This document shows positions 11,693 through 23,765 of a stretch of DNA of 64,000 nt, piece after piece. The stretch lies in assembly GCA_933228915.1 (NCBI GenBank), contig OW121840.1:31827648-31891647 (forward strand). Reading direction: 5' to 3'. Position 1 is the stretch's first letter. Each line of letters starts with the position of its first letter. Source of the stretch: Telmatherina bonti. Its lineage: Eukaryota > Chordata > Actinopteri > Atheriniformes > Telmatherinidae. The translations under genes were made by a program, and so were the position numbers. The notes below the pieces were generated by a model. It was not told the DNA's origin, searched no databases, and was given only the letters and a program-made list of their open reading frames with translations.

Positions 11693-14536
11693 CTTTTTAT
11701 CCCTTTGTTCGTGGCAGTGAACGGATCCTTTTCAGAGGATTTCTGGCCTCTAGTGGATTTTGTTCAACAGTAGCTTGACAGGATGGGGGTTCAGCAGAGA
11801 CAGGAGGGAAGGACCAGTAGCAAAGGGCTCCAGGCCAGGATGCAGGCCTGGCTCATGTCCACCATGAAGCAGAAGTCGCTGCAACTCACAACCAATCTAC
11901 AGTAAACTGCACATTTGATGACGGTCCCATTCTGAACATGTCTGCATGTCACCCACACAGCAGGAGAAATATTACCTGTACCATCAAATGCCTCATGCAA
12001 TCTTCACCACACTTGACATGATTGACCCTAGTCCTGACCTGAATTTATCTCCATGGAAATGGGCTGTGGCTCTTTAGCATCTTCTGCAAAATTTAACTCA
12101 TTCAGCCATGCACACTGCTCCCACACACATGTAAGAAACGTCACCCAGAACAGCCTGTTGGAGCCAGTTTTCACCATGTTTGCAATAAAAACTTATCTTA
12201 GCCACCAGTTTTGCTTTTTTGTGTTCCATTTTGAGCTGTGAATAACTGCTGTAATTAAAATAAAATAGGACTTTATGTGATTAATCACACCGTTACATGT
12301 AAACTTTAAGAGAGAAATTAGAAGTAATGTACTCGCTTTTACGACTGCCCAAGCTGCAGCAACACTTTAAACAAAGAGGCAGCTTTTATACAGCAGGATT
12401 CTCCAGACACACCAAAGTCTAACAGTATTTGTTACAGCTGGTGACAGAAGTTTGTTTGGAGTCTTTCTTTTTGTAGACAATTATTTAACACTTAACAACA
12501 GAATTAGCTGTAAAAGAGAGTTTGGCCTTTTCACTTTCTGTGGTAACTGAATGAAATGAGCATTGGGAACATGCTGCTGTGCCTGAGAGAACAGAGCAAA
12601 GACTTAGCTTAGCTGGACGGAGAACATGGACATGAAGACACACGGCCTGGCCAAAAGGAACGTCACCACCACGATTTAACGGTTTGTCTGTAGTCTTTAG
12701 TTCTTGTTTCCTGCTTTATTTAGTCAATTTGATTGACTGAGTCAATTGAATATGCCTGGTGCCGACTGTACAAGCCTGTGGGTGCAGTCTATACACCTGC
12801 AGACAGATCTCTCACAGGGCCGGTGGAAGAAGTCTGGTCTTATAACTGAGGTTATAATGTAAACGCTTTAATGTAAATGGGCTAAATGAATTTATTGCCA
12901 ATGTTTGGTGAACGATGAGGTTTTACTCCTAAACATTAAGTATTATGTGTTTATAGGAGTTCCATTTAAATGATTTGCAGAACACAGACTGGAAACTGTG
13001 TCCTAAAGAATCAGTAAAAAGAAATGCAGCAGTAAATTAGTCTTCTTAAAGCATGAAATCCTTCACATGTAACAAAGCCTCTTCCTGCGATTAAAGGCAC
13101 ACCTGAACGAACTCACAACAAGTGTTTCCACGCAACAAGACAAAGATGCATTTGATGAAATTAGGAAGCGTGTGAGCAGATCTGGGTTGGATGCCCTCGC
13201 CACTGCAGGGAGGGGTAGTAACAAACACACTGATCCTCCAATTAGGTGCATTTAGAAACCGTAAACATGAAACTAAGGAGATAATGAGCCCACAGCGATG
13301 AGACTTTGTGCCCCCTCTTTATGTCCTCAGGAAGAATGACTTATAAGGCCTAATTTGACAGTTTAATAAAAGCATGTATGGAGACTGAAGATTGACCTTG
13401 AAGCTTGTATAAACAGACCCTGTCCTCTTGGTTCCTCTCTTCCGTCTATTGTTTGCCTAATTATGCAGTTAGATAGCTGTCAGGACAATCTAACAGCGGG
13501 ACTGAAGATGTGTTTGAACACACTTAAATCCACAAGCATGCTAAATTGTTCAGTTTTACGAAAGATTTGGCTTCTTCTAAACAACATTTTCACACTCGAA
13601 TGACGGAACATTTCATCTGTGTTTTATTAGGCATGGAAGCAGCGGCCAACCGGAGCTAACGCGAGTCTTCGTGCTCTTCTCTTCAGCTCTGCTGACTCCA
13701 AACAAGACAATGCATTTTTCAAAATTAAGATGCTCCTTAAAACTGACTTATGAAGGAAAAAGTTTGGTAAATTATGGTTCAACAAGCCATTTAGTGGCAA
13801 CGTTTTGTTTACGCACGAAACCCTTTTGGATGTTTCAAAAGCAGCATCTATAAGCTGCACTGAAGCCAGTGAGAAAGGGCTTTATGTATTTTAACTGTTT
13901 TTAAGTTCTGTTTGGTGGCTTTGTTGCATTCAGAGGTCCATTCATTTGATTATAACTCATGATGTAAAATATATCAGCAAAAGTTGGTGGGGCTGGATTT
14001 TTTTAAAGACAGGAATTGGTTTATAAATAATAAAAAAATAAAAAAATAAATAAAAAATAAAAAAATTCTATATCTTGCATTAAACTTTAGCATCTAAAGC
14101 TAACCTTAACCTTAATGGCTGCCAGTCCATCAGCCTACATCAGTCCATTAAAAATATCCAGAACTACTGATAGAACAATTGCAATGGCTTGACAAAGACA
14201 TAAAATTACAGGAATAACTGCATTACATGACTTTTGCAGCAGTTGGATAGTACCTGATGTGAAACTTAGCTACAAACCTTGCATACAGCAGAGTGTTGAC
14301 GACAAAACATTATTTTGTAAAAAAAAAAAACTAATAAAAGGCACCAGTTTACAGTAAACTCTTACAGTTCATTGTAAAATATAATTGACATTGTAAAAAA
14401 AATGCTTTAATGTCAGGCTAATAAAACACTAAGATGGACTACAATAACTGTTTTCATCCCGAGCTCATGTGGCTGCTAGATTCCTCAAGTTATGGCCAAT
14501 CGTTTTCTCAAACCACAGTTTCCTCAGGAAAATAAG
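11693..14536. other. Intergenic; possible conserved noncoding block
   Basis: No gene is recognised. The segment 13060-13520 is of balanced composition, repeat-free and dense in homeodomain-like TAATTA/CTAATT cores (for example gcctaattatgcagttagat). That is the texture of vertebrate conserved noncoding elements, but conservation cannot be judged from one sequence. An A/T-only tract lies at 14020-14066 and an A-run near 14319. Confidence 0.35.
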
Positions 14537-14893
14537 ATTCAATTCAATTCAATTTAACTTTATTTGTATAGCGCCACTTCATAACAATGTTGTCACAGGA
14601 CACTTTACATACACATCATTTCAAGCCAATTCATACATATCCTATAATAGAAACCAACTGATTGCATCGAATCATGACTTTGATCCAGTCCTCCATCCTG
14701 AGCTGCACGAGGCGACAGTGGGAAGGAAAAAACTCCCCTTTAACAGGAAGAAAACCTCCGGCAGAACCCGGCTCAGGGAGGGCAGCCATTTGCCTCGACT
14801 GGTTGGGGTGGAGAGGACAGGAAAGACAGATCAACATGTACAACTGCACTTATTCAGGAAGACCTGTGGAAAAAAGGAGAAATACGTTAGAGA
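14537..14893 (-). mobile_element. Dispersed retroposon-like repeat, reverse copy
   Basis: Same family and orientation as 9585-9953. It starts attcaattcaatttaacttt and carries the caggaagaaaacctccggca block. The two copies differ at scattered single bases and by one deletion of about 15 bp near the left third (cacacaaatcaacatccac is missing here). The left end carries the complement of the TTGAA tail. Confidence 0.8.
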
Positions 14894-15073
14894 CAGCAAT
14901 ATTGTCATATATTTATACATTAAATATAAAAGAAACATCCAGCAAGCAGTTAATACTGGGATTTCCACACTATGTTCTGCTCCTACATCAATCTTATACG
15001 GATCCACTATCAAATTCCAGATCCATTGATTGGATACATTGTGGTTTGTTGCATGTTTGTTCTCTTGCAGTGA

Positions 15074-15730
15074 TGTTCCTGTTCTGGATGGTAGTATCCA
15101 GAACGTTGTTCCTGTTCTGGATGGTAGTATCCAGAACGTTGTTCCTGTTTTGGATGGTAGTATCCAGAACGTTGTTCCTGTTTTGGATGGTAGTATCCAG
15201 AACGTTGTTCCTGTTTTGGATGGTAGTATCCAGAACGTTGTTCCTGTTCTGGATGGTAGTATCCAGAACGTTGTTCCTGTTTTGGATGGTAGTATCCAGA
15301 ACGTTGTTCCTGTTCTGGATGGTAGTATCCAGAACGTTGTTCCTGTTCTGGATGGTAGTATCCAGAACGTTGTTCCTGTTTTGGATGGTAGTATCCAGAA
15401 CGTTGTTCCTGTTCTGGATGGTAGTATCCAGAACGTTGTTCCTGTTTTGGATGGTAGTATCCAGAACGTTGTTCCTGTTCTGGATGGTAGTATCCAGAAC
15501 GTTGTTCCTGTTTTGGATGGTAGTATCCAGAACGTTGTTCCTGTTTTGGATGGTAGTATCCAGAACGTTGTTCCTGTTTTGGATGGTAGTATCCAGAACG
15601 TTGTTCCTGTTCTGGATGGTAGTATCCAGAACGTTGTTCCTGTTTTGGATGGTAGTATCCAGAACGTTGTTCCTGTTTTGGATGGTAGTATCCAGAACGT
15701 TGTTCCTGTTTTGGATGGTAGTATCCAGAA
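15074..15730. repeat. 33-bp minisatellite, 20 units
   Basis: Twenty units in tandem; each reads gttcctgttctggatggtag then tatccagaacgtt. The only variable position is C or T in 'ttCtgg'. In order the units read C C T T T C T C C T C T C T T T C T T T. Each unit contains an inverted repeat, ttctggat-ggtagt-atccagaa (8-bp arms, 6-nt loop). Because 33 is divisible by three and the unit has no stop in several frames, long repetitive ORFs exist on both strands. I see no evidence that any is translated. The array ends exactly where an LTR-like element begins. Confidence 0.97.
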
Positions 15731-16699
15731 TGTTGGGACCCATATCTATCTTTGGTATCTGGGAAAACCTGTTGGGAACTTCTCCTGGACTTTCTCACCA
15801 TGTATTGTGGAGTTCTATGCAGATATACTGAAAATGGTGCTCTCTCACGATGAGGAAGAATCCTTCATCGTGCATCCATCATTCCTGCATCCAGATGCTG
15901 ATCCAGATCACTCCCAACATTTAATGGAGTCAAAGTTAGACCCAGACCTGTTCTCAGACACACTTCATGAAGATCCCTCCAGCAGTTTTGGAGTAAAGTT
16001 GGTAATGGTCAGACAGACAAATGCAGATAAAAGCAAAAATAATTCCCTGAAATGTTTTTTGTTGTTTTTCGTGAAAACAGTAAATACCAACATTTTCTCA
16101 GTGTTTTCTTTTCCATCAGGGATGAAAGTAACTTGGTAAACAGTTACCTGTGTCATGTTGTCTGCTCTTCCTGGATTAATCAGTGGATTCAGCTCACCTG
16201 GCACTGTCTGGTTGCCACTCTGCTTCCTGCCATGGTTCCCGATCTGATTCATTCCACCTAGGTTTCTCAAATTGCCACTTGGTCTCCACACTATTTAACT
16301 TCATTTCATTCTCTCCTTCTCTACCAGATTATCAGCACAGCTTCTGCCCAGTTGAAATCACACAGTCTCTTACTGACTTCTAGATTGCCAACCAGCTTTT
16401 ACCCTTGGATTACCCCTCTTGCCTTGCCCTCATCGGATTCCTCCTGCCTGTTTCTGGATTTTTGGATTTTGGTGCCTGCGTTGCCTCTGGACCCCGAGCC
16501 ATGCCTGTCATCTTGATAAGTACTGTATGCTTCTCGATACTGACCATTGCCTGACCTTGCCTCTTTGATTTTAGACTTTTCAACTTCCCTCCCTCCTTGA
16601 GGACCAATCAATTCCTATCGGATTCTGTCCCTGGTTCTTACGAAGCTTTTTTAATTGTACTACTACTCCTGTGCGTGAATAAACTTCCGGGTCCCAACA
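15731..16699 (+). mobile_element. Solo-LTR-like element
   Basis: The segment begins TGTTGGGACCC and ends GGGTCCCAACA, a perfect 11-bp inverted terminal repeat in the TG...CA form of long terminal repeats. A gtgaataaac polyadenylation-like hexamer lies about 22 bp before the right end. No gag or pol sequence is present, so it would be a solo LTR of 969 bp. The flanking 5-mers (cagaa, left, inside the minisatellite; gtcac, right) do not match, so a target duplication is missing or was lost when the adjacent array expanded. Confidence 0.55.
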
Positions 16700-16738
16700 G
16701 TCACTTATCAGTTGACTAACCATTCTCACCATCTACAT

Positions 16739-16950
16739 CAGGAGTGTCCAAAGTCGGTCCTCGAGGGCCGCTGTCTGGCAGGCTTTCCATGGATCCCCGT
16801 CCTGACACTCCTGGTTTCCATTAAATGGATCCAACAGCCAAAGAAGTTCTGCACAGTGACTGATTAGTTTGGGTCAAGTCTATTGGAACAGGGATACATG
16901 GAAAACCTGCAGGAATGTGCCCCTCAAGGACCGGAGCTAGGTATGCCTGA
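16739..16950. mobile_element. hAT-type MITE with 8-bp target duplication
   Basis: Starts caggagtgtccaaagtcggt and ends ggagctaggtatgcctg, giving imperfect inverted ends of the CAGGGGTGTCCAAA class. Flanks are atctacat (16731-16738) and atctattt (16951-16958), 6 of 8 identical with a central TA. The interior phrase aaatggatccaacagccaa is shared with the copy at 7465. There is no coding sequence. Confidence 0.8.
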
Positions 16951-19439
16951 TCTATTTAATGCACGCACCACATTTGCTTTTTCTTCAGCATGTCTAACTT
17001 CATTTAAATTTCTCTTCTCATTTCCCTGAACTTGGTTTAACAGTATCCGGTTAACGACACTACACATCCTGCTTCAGTCGTATGTAACTGCACAGTGTGC
17101 TTTAAAACAGCCGCAGTGTCTATAAGACCAGTGGTGTGCGGTCAGGTATCTGTGATTCTTTTAGATAATAGTTACGAAAACCATTTAGTGCCTTTCATAG
17201 CATAATTAAAAATGACTCCTCCTCCTGGCCAGGCAGAGAAGCCGCATAACACCCTTGTGTCATACGGTCTAGGCCATATAGCACAGTCCTTTGCCTTTTC
17301 CTCTCATATCACTACAATGTGTGTTTGCACATGCGCAGTCTGTTTCAATGTGAAAAATCATTTTCATAAAAAGGCAGATCGCTATCCTCCTTTTTACGTT
17401 ACTGCACTACGCCGATGATCTACGTATGTTTACAGAAAATTAGTGAAATGACATTTCACTCTCAAATTTGGATGACGTGCTCATCAGAGGGATGACCCTA
17501 CTAGAGAAGCTCAAACATTCTTCTTTTGCCTTCACATTTAAATCATATGTATGTCTGTGCAGTTTTCAACCATCTGCCCACCGAACTGTAGTGTTCACGG
17601 CACGTGCCTGCATAGCAACATGTCCAGAGTGTTGTGGACATGGTGCTATTAAGTGAGATGCTGTGAAGTTGGAAGTGGCTTTTAAGCTTAGGGATGCTGC
17701 CTGACAATAACAGCACCTCAGTGTTTTCATCAGAACAAGTCAAACATGTTTAAGTTCCATAGTGGTACTTCAGTTAATGCATTACATAACTTTACAACCT
17801 TAAAACTCTCCATTCAAGACTTGTTTGATGGACCAGTGATGCTTATTTTCGATATTTCTGCAGATGTTGTTATCCAGTATCATTCAGACGTTGAGATACC
17901 ACTTAACTGCTTTTCCTTCCAGGATGCCGTGTGATGTTGCAGCTGAGTTTTACACCAAATTACATGCTAGCAGTAAATATAAATACACTAGCTGTTTTGA
18001 TGACACATCTTAACTGATTAAGCAAAGACAAGTAAGACAATGATATCAGACGAAGAGCGGAAAAGAATACAGAAAGAGACAAAGTAAGAGATAAGACATG
18101 AGTCAGGAAAAGCCTAAGCTCACGCAGCACTGAGGAAAATTTGTGAAATTTCCGTAGCGTGTCTTTAACATGGCAGTCTGTTTACCTGAGCCTGCTTTCA
18201 GTAAAGGCCCATTAATGCTTCCTTATCTTAATAAATGGGGATGTCTGTTGTCACATGTTGCTGTCATACTTACACACATCTTTTACATTGCTGCAGTTAA
18301 GTCAGTTCATCCACTAGTGGGCAGTGTGGAGTTCAGAGTTCTGTTCCAGAAACCATTAGCTAATGGTTTCACGATTAGCTAAAAGCTCCCAGGAGCTTTT
18401 ATTTAAACTGTTGTTTTATCATTAAGCTTGATAAGTAGACAAAACAGACTGACCAACTGTTTATGAAGAAGGGACAGAACATCAGGTAATGACATCAAAT
18501 TCCAGTTGGTCTGAAATAGTTTGGCCACATTTTCAAAGCAGATTGAACCAAAGGGCTGAGAAATCAGTTCAGTTCATCACTACAGGAACCAGAAGGGAGG
18601 GAACAGCCTGGAAGATGGACAAAACCAGGAACCAGTCCTGAGTCGGTTGGAGATAAATAAAACAGTATACAAAACACAAAAGCAGGCAGTGGCCCAGCAA
18701 CATGATGTCTTTATGTTTATTCCAACACTTTTACTAAATGAATACTTCTAAAACACTATCACTGCAGATATGATGCCTATATTAAATCTGACCTTAAAAA
18801 GCAGATTTCTTTGCAACTGCAGTAAGTCTTTACTTTAGCCTTGATAATTTCACCCAGAACTGGAAACATGCTGAATATTTCACTAAATAATTTGATCACG
18901 GTCTGTAAATGCAAGACTTGCATTTATAACCTCAAGGCCTGTGCCATCATCATCAGTTTTCATCAGTTTTATTTTTGCAATTTTTATGTTACACTCTAAT
19001 AAATTATTTCACATTATGTCCAATGAGCAATATGCTTTCATCCAATGTTTTCTTTTGTCCCTATTATGCTGAACTGAACAGATTTTCCTTTAGTTTTTGT
19101 CACCATCTACTGTACTTGTTTGTATGTTTAAAAATATATGGTTCAAGAAAGCAGATAAAACTGTAATTAATAGAGCTGGGTAAACTGACTAATCCGAATT
19201 CATTTCCAATATTGATTTGTGAAAGTCGGAGATAGTTTTTTTTTTTTTCTTCCTCATTTGGACAACAACAGTGATCCTATTTTCAGGTGACTTACCAATG
19301 CTCTGCAAGATTTTACTATTCACAGCTTAAAGGTTACTGATGTCCCTTATGTTGAAAATCAGCTTCTCCATGAGATAATCCCAAATTCAGGTTAATCATT
19401 CACCACTGGATCAAATTCACCTGTAAAGCACCAGCATTT
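16951..19439. other. Intergenic, no gene recognised
   Basis: Only short frames without recognisable domains. The block 18290-18345 repeats, in reverse, part of 3119-3160 and is a worn dispersed element. Two neighbouring palindromes at 18349-18401 are listed separately. Confidence 0.55.
18349..18401. repeat. Two adjacent perfect palindromes
   Basis: gaaaccattagctaatggtt plus tc (18349-18370) is a 22-bp perfect palindrome. Ten bases later, taaaagctcc-ca-ggagctttta (18380-18401) has 10-bp arms and a 2-base loop. Both could extrude as hairpins. They may be a remnant of a palindromic MITE; the second is not followed by a T-tract typical of Pol III stops. Confidence 0.8.
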
Positions 19440-19681
19440 AGCAGCTTTTAGCACTCAAATTATCAGTCAACACTAAGTCTGTGGGCTACCACATTAGCAG
19501 GGAATGCTGACACCATAGGCTACTACATTAGCAGCTAACACAACACTGCAGGCTTGTCCGTTACCAGGTAAGACTAAGTCTGTCGGTTACCACATCAGCA
19601 GCTAGAACTGAGACTATAGGCTGCAACATTAGCCGCTAACAGACTGCACACAAGCCCATTAGCAGTAAATGCTACAGGTGG
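19440..19681. repeat. Degenerate array, left half
   Basis: Diverged units of roughly 45 bp contain 'ccacattagcagctaatgctgacac' variants and 'taggctac'. The same phrase set resumes at 21110-21320. The units are too diverged to fix the period exactly. Confidence 0.6.
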
Positions 19682-20282
19682 GAAAATCAATTTGAAAATC
19701 TGGATTTTTTGCTTCACAACTTTAAAATTGATTTTTTTTTTTCCCAAATAGAAATAATCCATTACAAAATTTGTCATTTTTATTGATCTTTTTACATGTC
19801 TTCTTGGGCATTATAGCACCTGAATGATGGTCTTGCTAGATGTCGCTACAGTGTATTTTCCCAATTGAAAAGGAAAATGACAAGTAAAAAACAGTTTTGT
19901 GCATTTTTTTGTTGGTAATCTACAAAAATCGGCAATATCAAAGAATTGTGAGAATCGCAATTTAAATCAAATCGGCATCAAAATAAATTGGAATCGAATT
20001 GGGACAGAAGCATATTGTCTTGTGACATCCCATGACGGCTGGTGAATATTGGACTCAAGACCAAGATCAGTGCTACTTGATTGACAATATATTTAATAGT
20101 GATGATGTTGTTGAAACTCCAGGAATGAAGGATTGCCAGGAAAAAAAAACTGCCAAACAGAGAAGACCGGATGCTAACGGGGTTTGGTCTAGAAATAAAG
20201 TGGAATCATTAAACATGCTCAAGGAAAATTGTGTATATCCTGATACACTCACATGTGAGCTGAAGAAGCATCTGGAATGGGA
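19682..20282. other. Insert within the split array, uncharacterised
   Basis: Contains T-rich blocks and phrases such as aaaatcggcaatatcaaaga and aatcggcatcaaaataaatt near 19925-19990, which look like the arms of an AT-rich MITE. A forward frame at 20032-20427 has no recognisable domain and runs into LTR-like sequence, so I do not call it a gene. Confidence 0.4.
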
Positions 20283-20602
20283 AAAGAATCCAGATCCTGA
20301 GCAAGGTCTGAGCAATCCCAGAGGGGCCAGAGGCAGAGAGCAGGGTCAGGATCAGATCCAGATTCAGAGCCAGTCAGATCAATCCAGGGGGGCACAAAGG
20401 CAGAAAGCAGCTACAAAAACAGGCTAGAGACAGGAGTTAAGGCTGGTTTACAGATAATCTGGCAGAGAACTGAGGGTTGCATGTTGTTTAAGAAGTGAGT
20501 GGAACAGGTGACGAGGATTGGAGTTGATTGATGATAATTTGCAGTTAGCAGGGAGTATGCCCAAATAAGGCAGGACTCAGTGAGGCAGACCAGAACCATG
20601 AC
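20283..20602 (-). mobile_element. Possible LTR fragment, minus strand
   Basis: On the minus strand the segment starts tgtcatggttctggtctgcc, a start I associate with Gypsy-type LTRs of fish, and runs on through a pyrimidine-rich body. No matching TG...CA partner end or convincing target duplication was found. The left limit is arbitrary. Confidence 0.3.
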
Positions 20603-21103
20603 ACATCCTCCACAAGAAGCAAGAACTTTTTTCTTGTTCTTGAGGCCCCGAGAAGAAAATTACGTCATTTTGTTCTCGCAGACGTGTTTGTAGACAGTTT
20701 TAGACACATCAGGCTGGCAGAAGTTTTTTCTTGAAGTGTCGTGTGATTGGTTGGACATTTGAGGTGGGCGTGGTACATATAACATAGAAAAGCATTAAGT
20801 GGAAAGATGTTGCTTCTGCATTTGTGCTGTCGCAGGTAAAACGGATTGTTTTGATAAAACAGCTGATCAAGGTACAAACAATTTTCCAACATGTGGCATT
20901 AAAACACGGACCCAGCCGTGTGGACAACTGGCCTTGCTGCGGACAAAGTTGCTTTTATGTGTCTGCACCTAAAAGCGGTAATCCCTTCCCGCTGCAGATT
21001 AAGCTTCTTTTGTGTAAATGGACCTGAAGAAAAAGAGTTTTCGTCATGTTCTTGCAGCCTGAAATGAAAGAACAAAGTTCTCGCTTCTCGTGGAGGATGT
21101 AAC
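20603..21103. mobile_element. MITE with 25-bp terminal inverted repeats
   Basis: The left end reads catcctccacaagaagcaag then aactt. The right end, in reverse complement, reads catcctccacgagaagcgag then aactt, so 23 of 25 positions match. Inner sequence includes a second self-complementary stretch (aagaacttttttcttgttctt). No coding sequence. A target duplication is not clear, so the superfamily is left open. Confidence 0.75.
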
Positions 21104-21109
21104 TAGCTT

Positions 21110-21320
21110 AAGTCTGGAGGCTACATTAGCAGCTAATGCTGACACTGTATGGTATCTCATTAGCACCAAACACTACGCTGTAGGCTCTTCCATTAGCAGG
21201 CAATAATAAGCCTTTAAGCTACCACAATAACAGTTAATGCTATCATGTTAGCAGGTAATGCTGGCACTGTAGTCTGCCACATTAGCACCTAAAGCTAAGA
21301 CTATGGGTTTTGCAACATTC
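21110..21320. repeat. Degenerate array, right half
   Basis: Continues the 'cattagcagctaatgctgacac' theme of 19440-19681 after about 1.4 kb of inserted sequence. Units include cattagcaccaaacactac, cattagcaggcaataataag and gttagcaggtaatgctggca. Confidence 0.6.
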
Positions 21321-21604
21321 AAAAAGCACCAAATGTTTTTAGAACAGGAAGTGACTCAGAAGTGACAAAACACACCTACAAATGTTGACAGCAAACTTTT
21401 GAGTTTCATATTTCATAAGTGCACATAAGCACATCAGATCAAGTTGTGACAGTAATCTGATTACTGTGAGATATCTGATTTTAAAGGTCATGTAAAGAGT
21501 GTTTTATAAAAGTAGTTATCTAATAACATATGTTATATACAAGAAAAACTAGTGTCATTACATATTTATATCATGGTCAATGATAACTCTGATGACAAAC
21601 AGTA

Positions 21605-21605
<1 letters not shown>

Positions 21606-21698
<93 letters not shown>

Positions 21699-21700
21699 GT
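21606..21700. repeat. (AT)n microsatellite
   Basis: A run of about 90 bp of alternating AT with single-base breaks at both ends. It could form a cruciform and is a likely assembly or sequencing length error. Confidence 0.97.
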
Positions 21701-23073
21701 TCTGTGACTTAAATCACTGTAATATCACTATGTTACAGGTGTCACCGTAGCAATGTGTTAATCAACTGATTCAGATCAGCTGGCTTTTGACTGGTTAACA
21801 AGAGAAAGACGCTGTAAAGGTTATTGGGCATAAAAAAGTACATGGAGGCCAACATAAAATAGTTCCTATGCTTTAACATATTTAGCAAGTTTTGTAAAAA
21901 ATAAATACACATTTGTTAATAAATGTTTACTGTGAGGCACATGATAGTATAAGCGGATCAGTGCATTATACAGTTATAATACACTTTGTGGAGAAACTGC
22001 GTCAGGGTTGTGCATTATAAACGTGTAATGCACGCCTCCTCGTTGTGTAATCCTTATGTAAATGAGTTGATATTACATCAACTTGTATTTTACAGAAATC
22101 TGAATTGGCTGTGGCAGAAAATAACACGTGACAAGGGGTGCACCCCTCAGGAAGCTTTGTTATCCAACATGGTTGTTTGAATCTCACAGCTGGAGAAACA
22201 AACCTTTAATTTCTTAATGTTTACTGAAATTAAAGACTACAGGTGTCAACCTTCCCAGGCACTATTGGTTACAAAGTATTTGATTCTTTTTTATTTCTTT
22301 CACACATTTTAGTTTTCTGCAGTCGTCTCACTTCATCTTCTTTTGTTTTCATGTCAGAGCAGATAAACATTCCTGCCATGCTGGGACCAGTAAATGTAAG
22401 AGAAGTTGACAGGAGGAAAATCAAAGGTGATGGCAAGATGCACACATCTTTCTCTAGCAACCCGCTGCCAAACCTGAACCGACAGCTGTAGTTTGTCACC
22501 TACACTAAGACACAGTTTCATCCCAACACAGCAGACACAGGTAAGACCTCCAACACACATCAGCTGTCTCGTCTGCTCCAGACTCTGCTACTCTTCCTTT
22601 TTAAGAGAAACAATAAAATAGGACAAAACAGAAAAAAAGGAAAGGAAAAGAAATGGAAACAGTCTATATATACGACTCATGGGCTCACCACTCTCGGTTA
22701 ACTCAAATCTTTTAAATAGCTCTGGTTTAAATCAGTCCCTCACCAAGAAGAAGCAGGTTTTGAGTCATTTGAATCAGAGTTAGTGTTGGTGAATGACCAG
22801 AAATTTACTGATTCATACCATGAAGCTTAAAACCACTGATGTGTGATGGGGGGAAAATATTTATTTTCCCATATAAATAAATATCAATGCAACCAAGTAG
22901 TGTTGCAATGAATGATAATTTAAGTAAATATGCATAGCATAGCTTTACAAGTGTAACCTTTTGAGAATGAAGCTTTCAAATGCATAAACAGTCAAGCTTG
23001 GGGGTATTTATTTTGCTTTTAGGTGCCTGTATGTTGTTGTTCCTCAGATTTTCCAATGGCTTCATGTTGAGCT
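21701..23073. other. Intergenic, no gene recognised
   Basis: Short frames only. Nothing recognisable in 22243-22560, although a forward frame of 82 codons is open there. A palindromic stretch aaaatatttattttcccata lies near 22855. Confidence 0.5.
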
Positions 23074-23765
23074 TTAATCTATAGTAGCTCCAACAGAACG
23101 TGGCACAGGTGGTTCGGGTCCTTCAGGACCGGTGTTGACTCTCCTAAGACAGTAAAAGCCATGAAGGTCCTCCAGTGTGGGTGGAGGACACCCACTGAGC
23201 TCCTCTGCCATTTTGCTCACCCTTTGAAGATCTTTTCTCTTCGCTACAGTACAGCTGGGGAACCACGTGCAGAGAACGTATGTGAGAATAATCTCCATGG
23301 GAAAAAGATTCTGGTTGATGTTGTTCTTCATGAGAATTCTCAGGAAGTCCAGTCTTTTCTGTGCTTTTTTTTTTTTTTTTTTACCTGTTTAGTGTTCTTG
23401 CTCCAGGTAAGTTTCTCCCCAATCTGGACTCTCAGGAACCAGATGCCCCTGACCCTTTCCACACAGGTTCCACCAATCAGAATAGGCTGGATGTCTGTCT
23501 TGTTCTTCTTCCTAAAGTCTAGACTGAGCTCTTTTTTTCTTTGTATTGAGGAACAAGTTGGTGACTCTACACCACACAGTCAGCTGTTGCACCTCATCCC
23601 AGTAAGCATACCCATCACCACCAGTGAGGCAACCTACCACTGTGTTGTCGTCCGTAACTTTAATGGAGGTGTTGCTGGTGTGGATGGAGATGCAGTCTGA
23701 GGTGTAGAGAGTGAAAAGCAGGTGGCTCAGGACGCAGCCCTGAGGGGAACCAGTGTTAGGTGTGC
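23074..23765 (-). pseudogene. Jockey-superfamily (CR1/L2-type) LINE remnant
   Basis: Minus-strand translation in broken frames gives the reverse transcriptase block GSPQGCVLSHLLFTLYT near 23690-23750. The catalytic region follows as KVTDDNTVVGCLTGGDG, with FADD altered to TDD. The C-terminal part reads MKNNINQNLFPMEIILTYVL and GCPPPTLEDLHGFYCLRR between 23331 and 23130. This order and wording are those of fish CR1/L2/Rex1-like LINEs. Stops interrupt the frame, and a T-run of about 18 bp at 23367-23384 (A on the coding strand) lies in the middle. The 5' half, endonuclease and 3' tail are absent. It is dead; the clade within the Jockey superfamily is my inference. Confidence 0.82.

Noticed and set aside
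14994..15801. Two minus-strand ORFs of about 250 codons with 11-residue repeats
   Set aside because: Antisense shadows of the same minisatellite.
15030..16139. 369-codon plus-strand ORF with an 11-residue repeat
   Set aside because: It is open only because the 33-bp unit has no stop. Its unique end runs through an LTR-like element and has no domain.
20032..20427. 131-codon plus-strand ORF
   Set aside because: No domain. Its 3' part is a low-complexity Gln/Arg stretch over LTR-like sequence.
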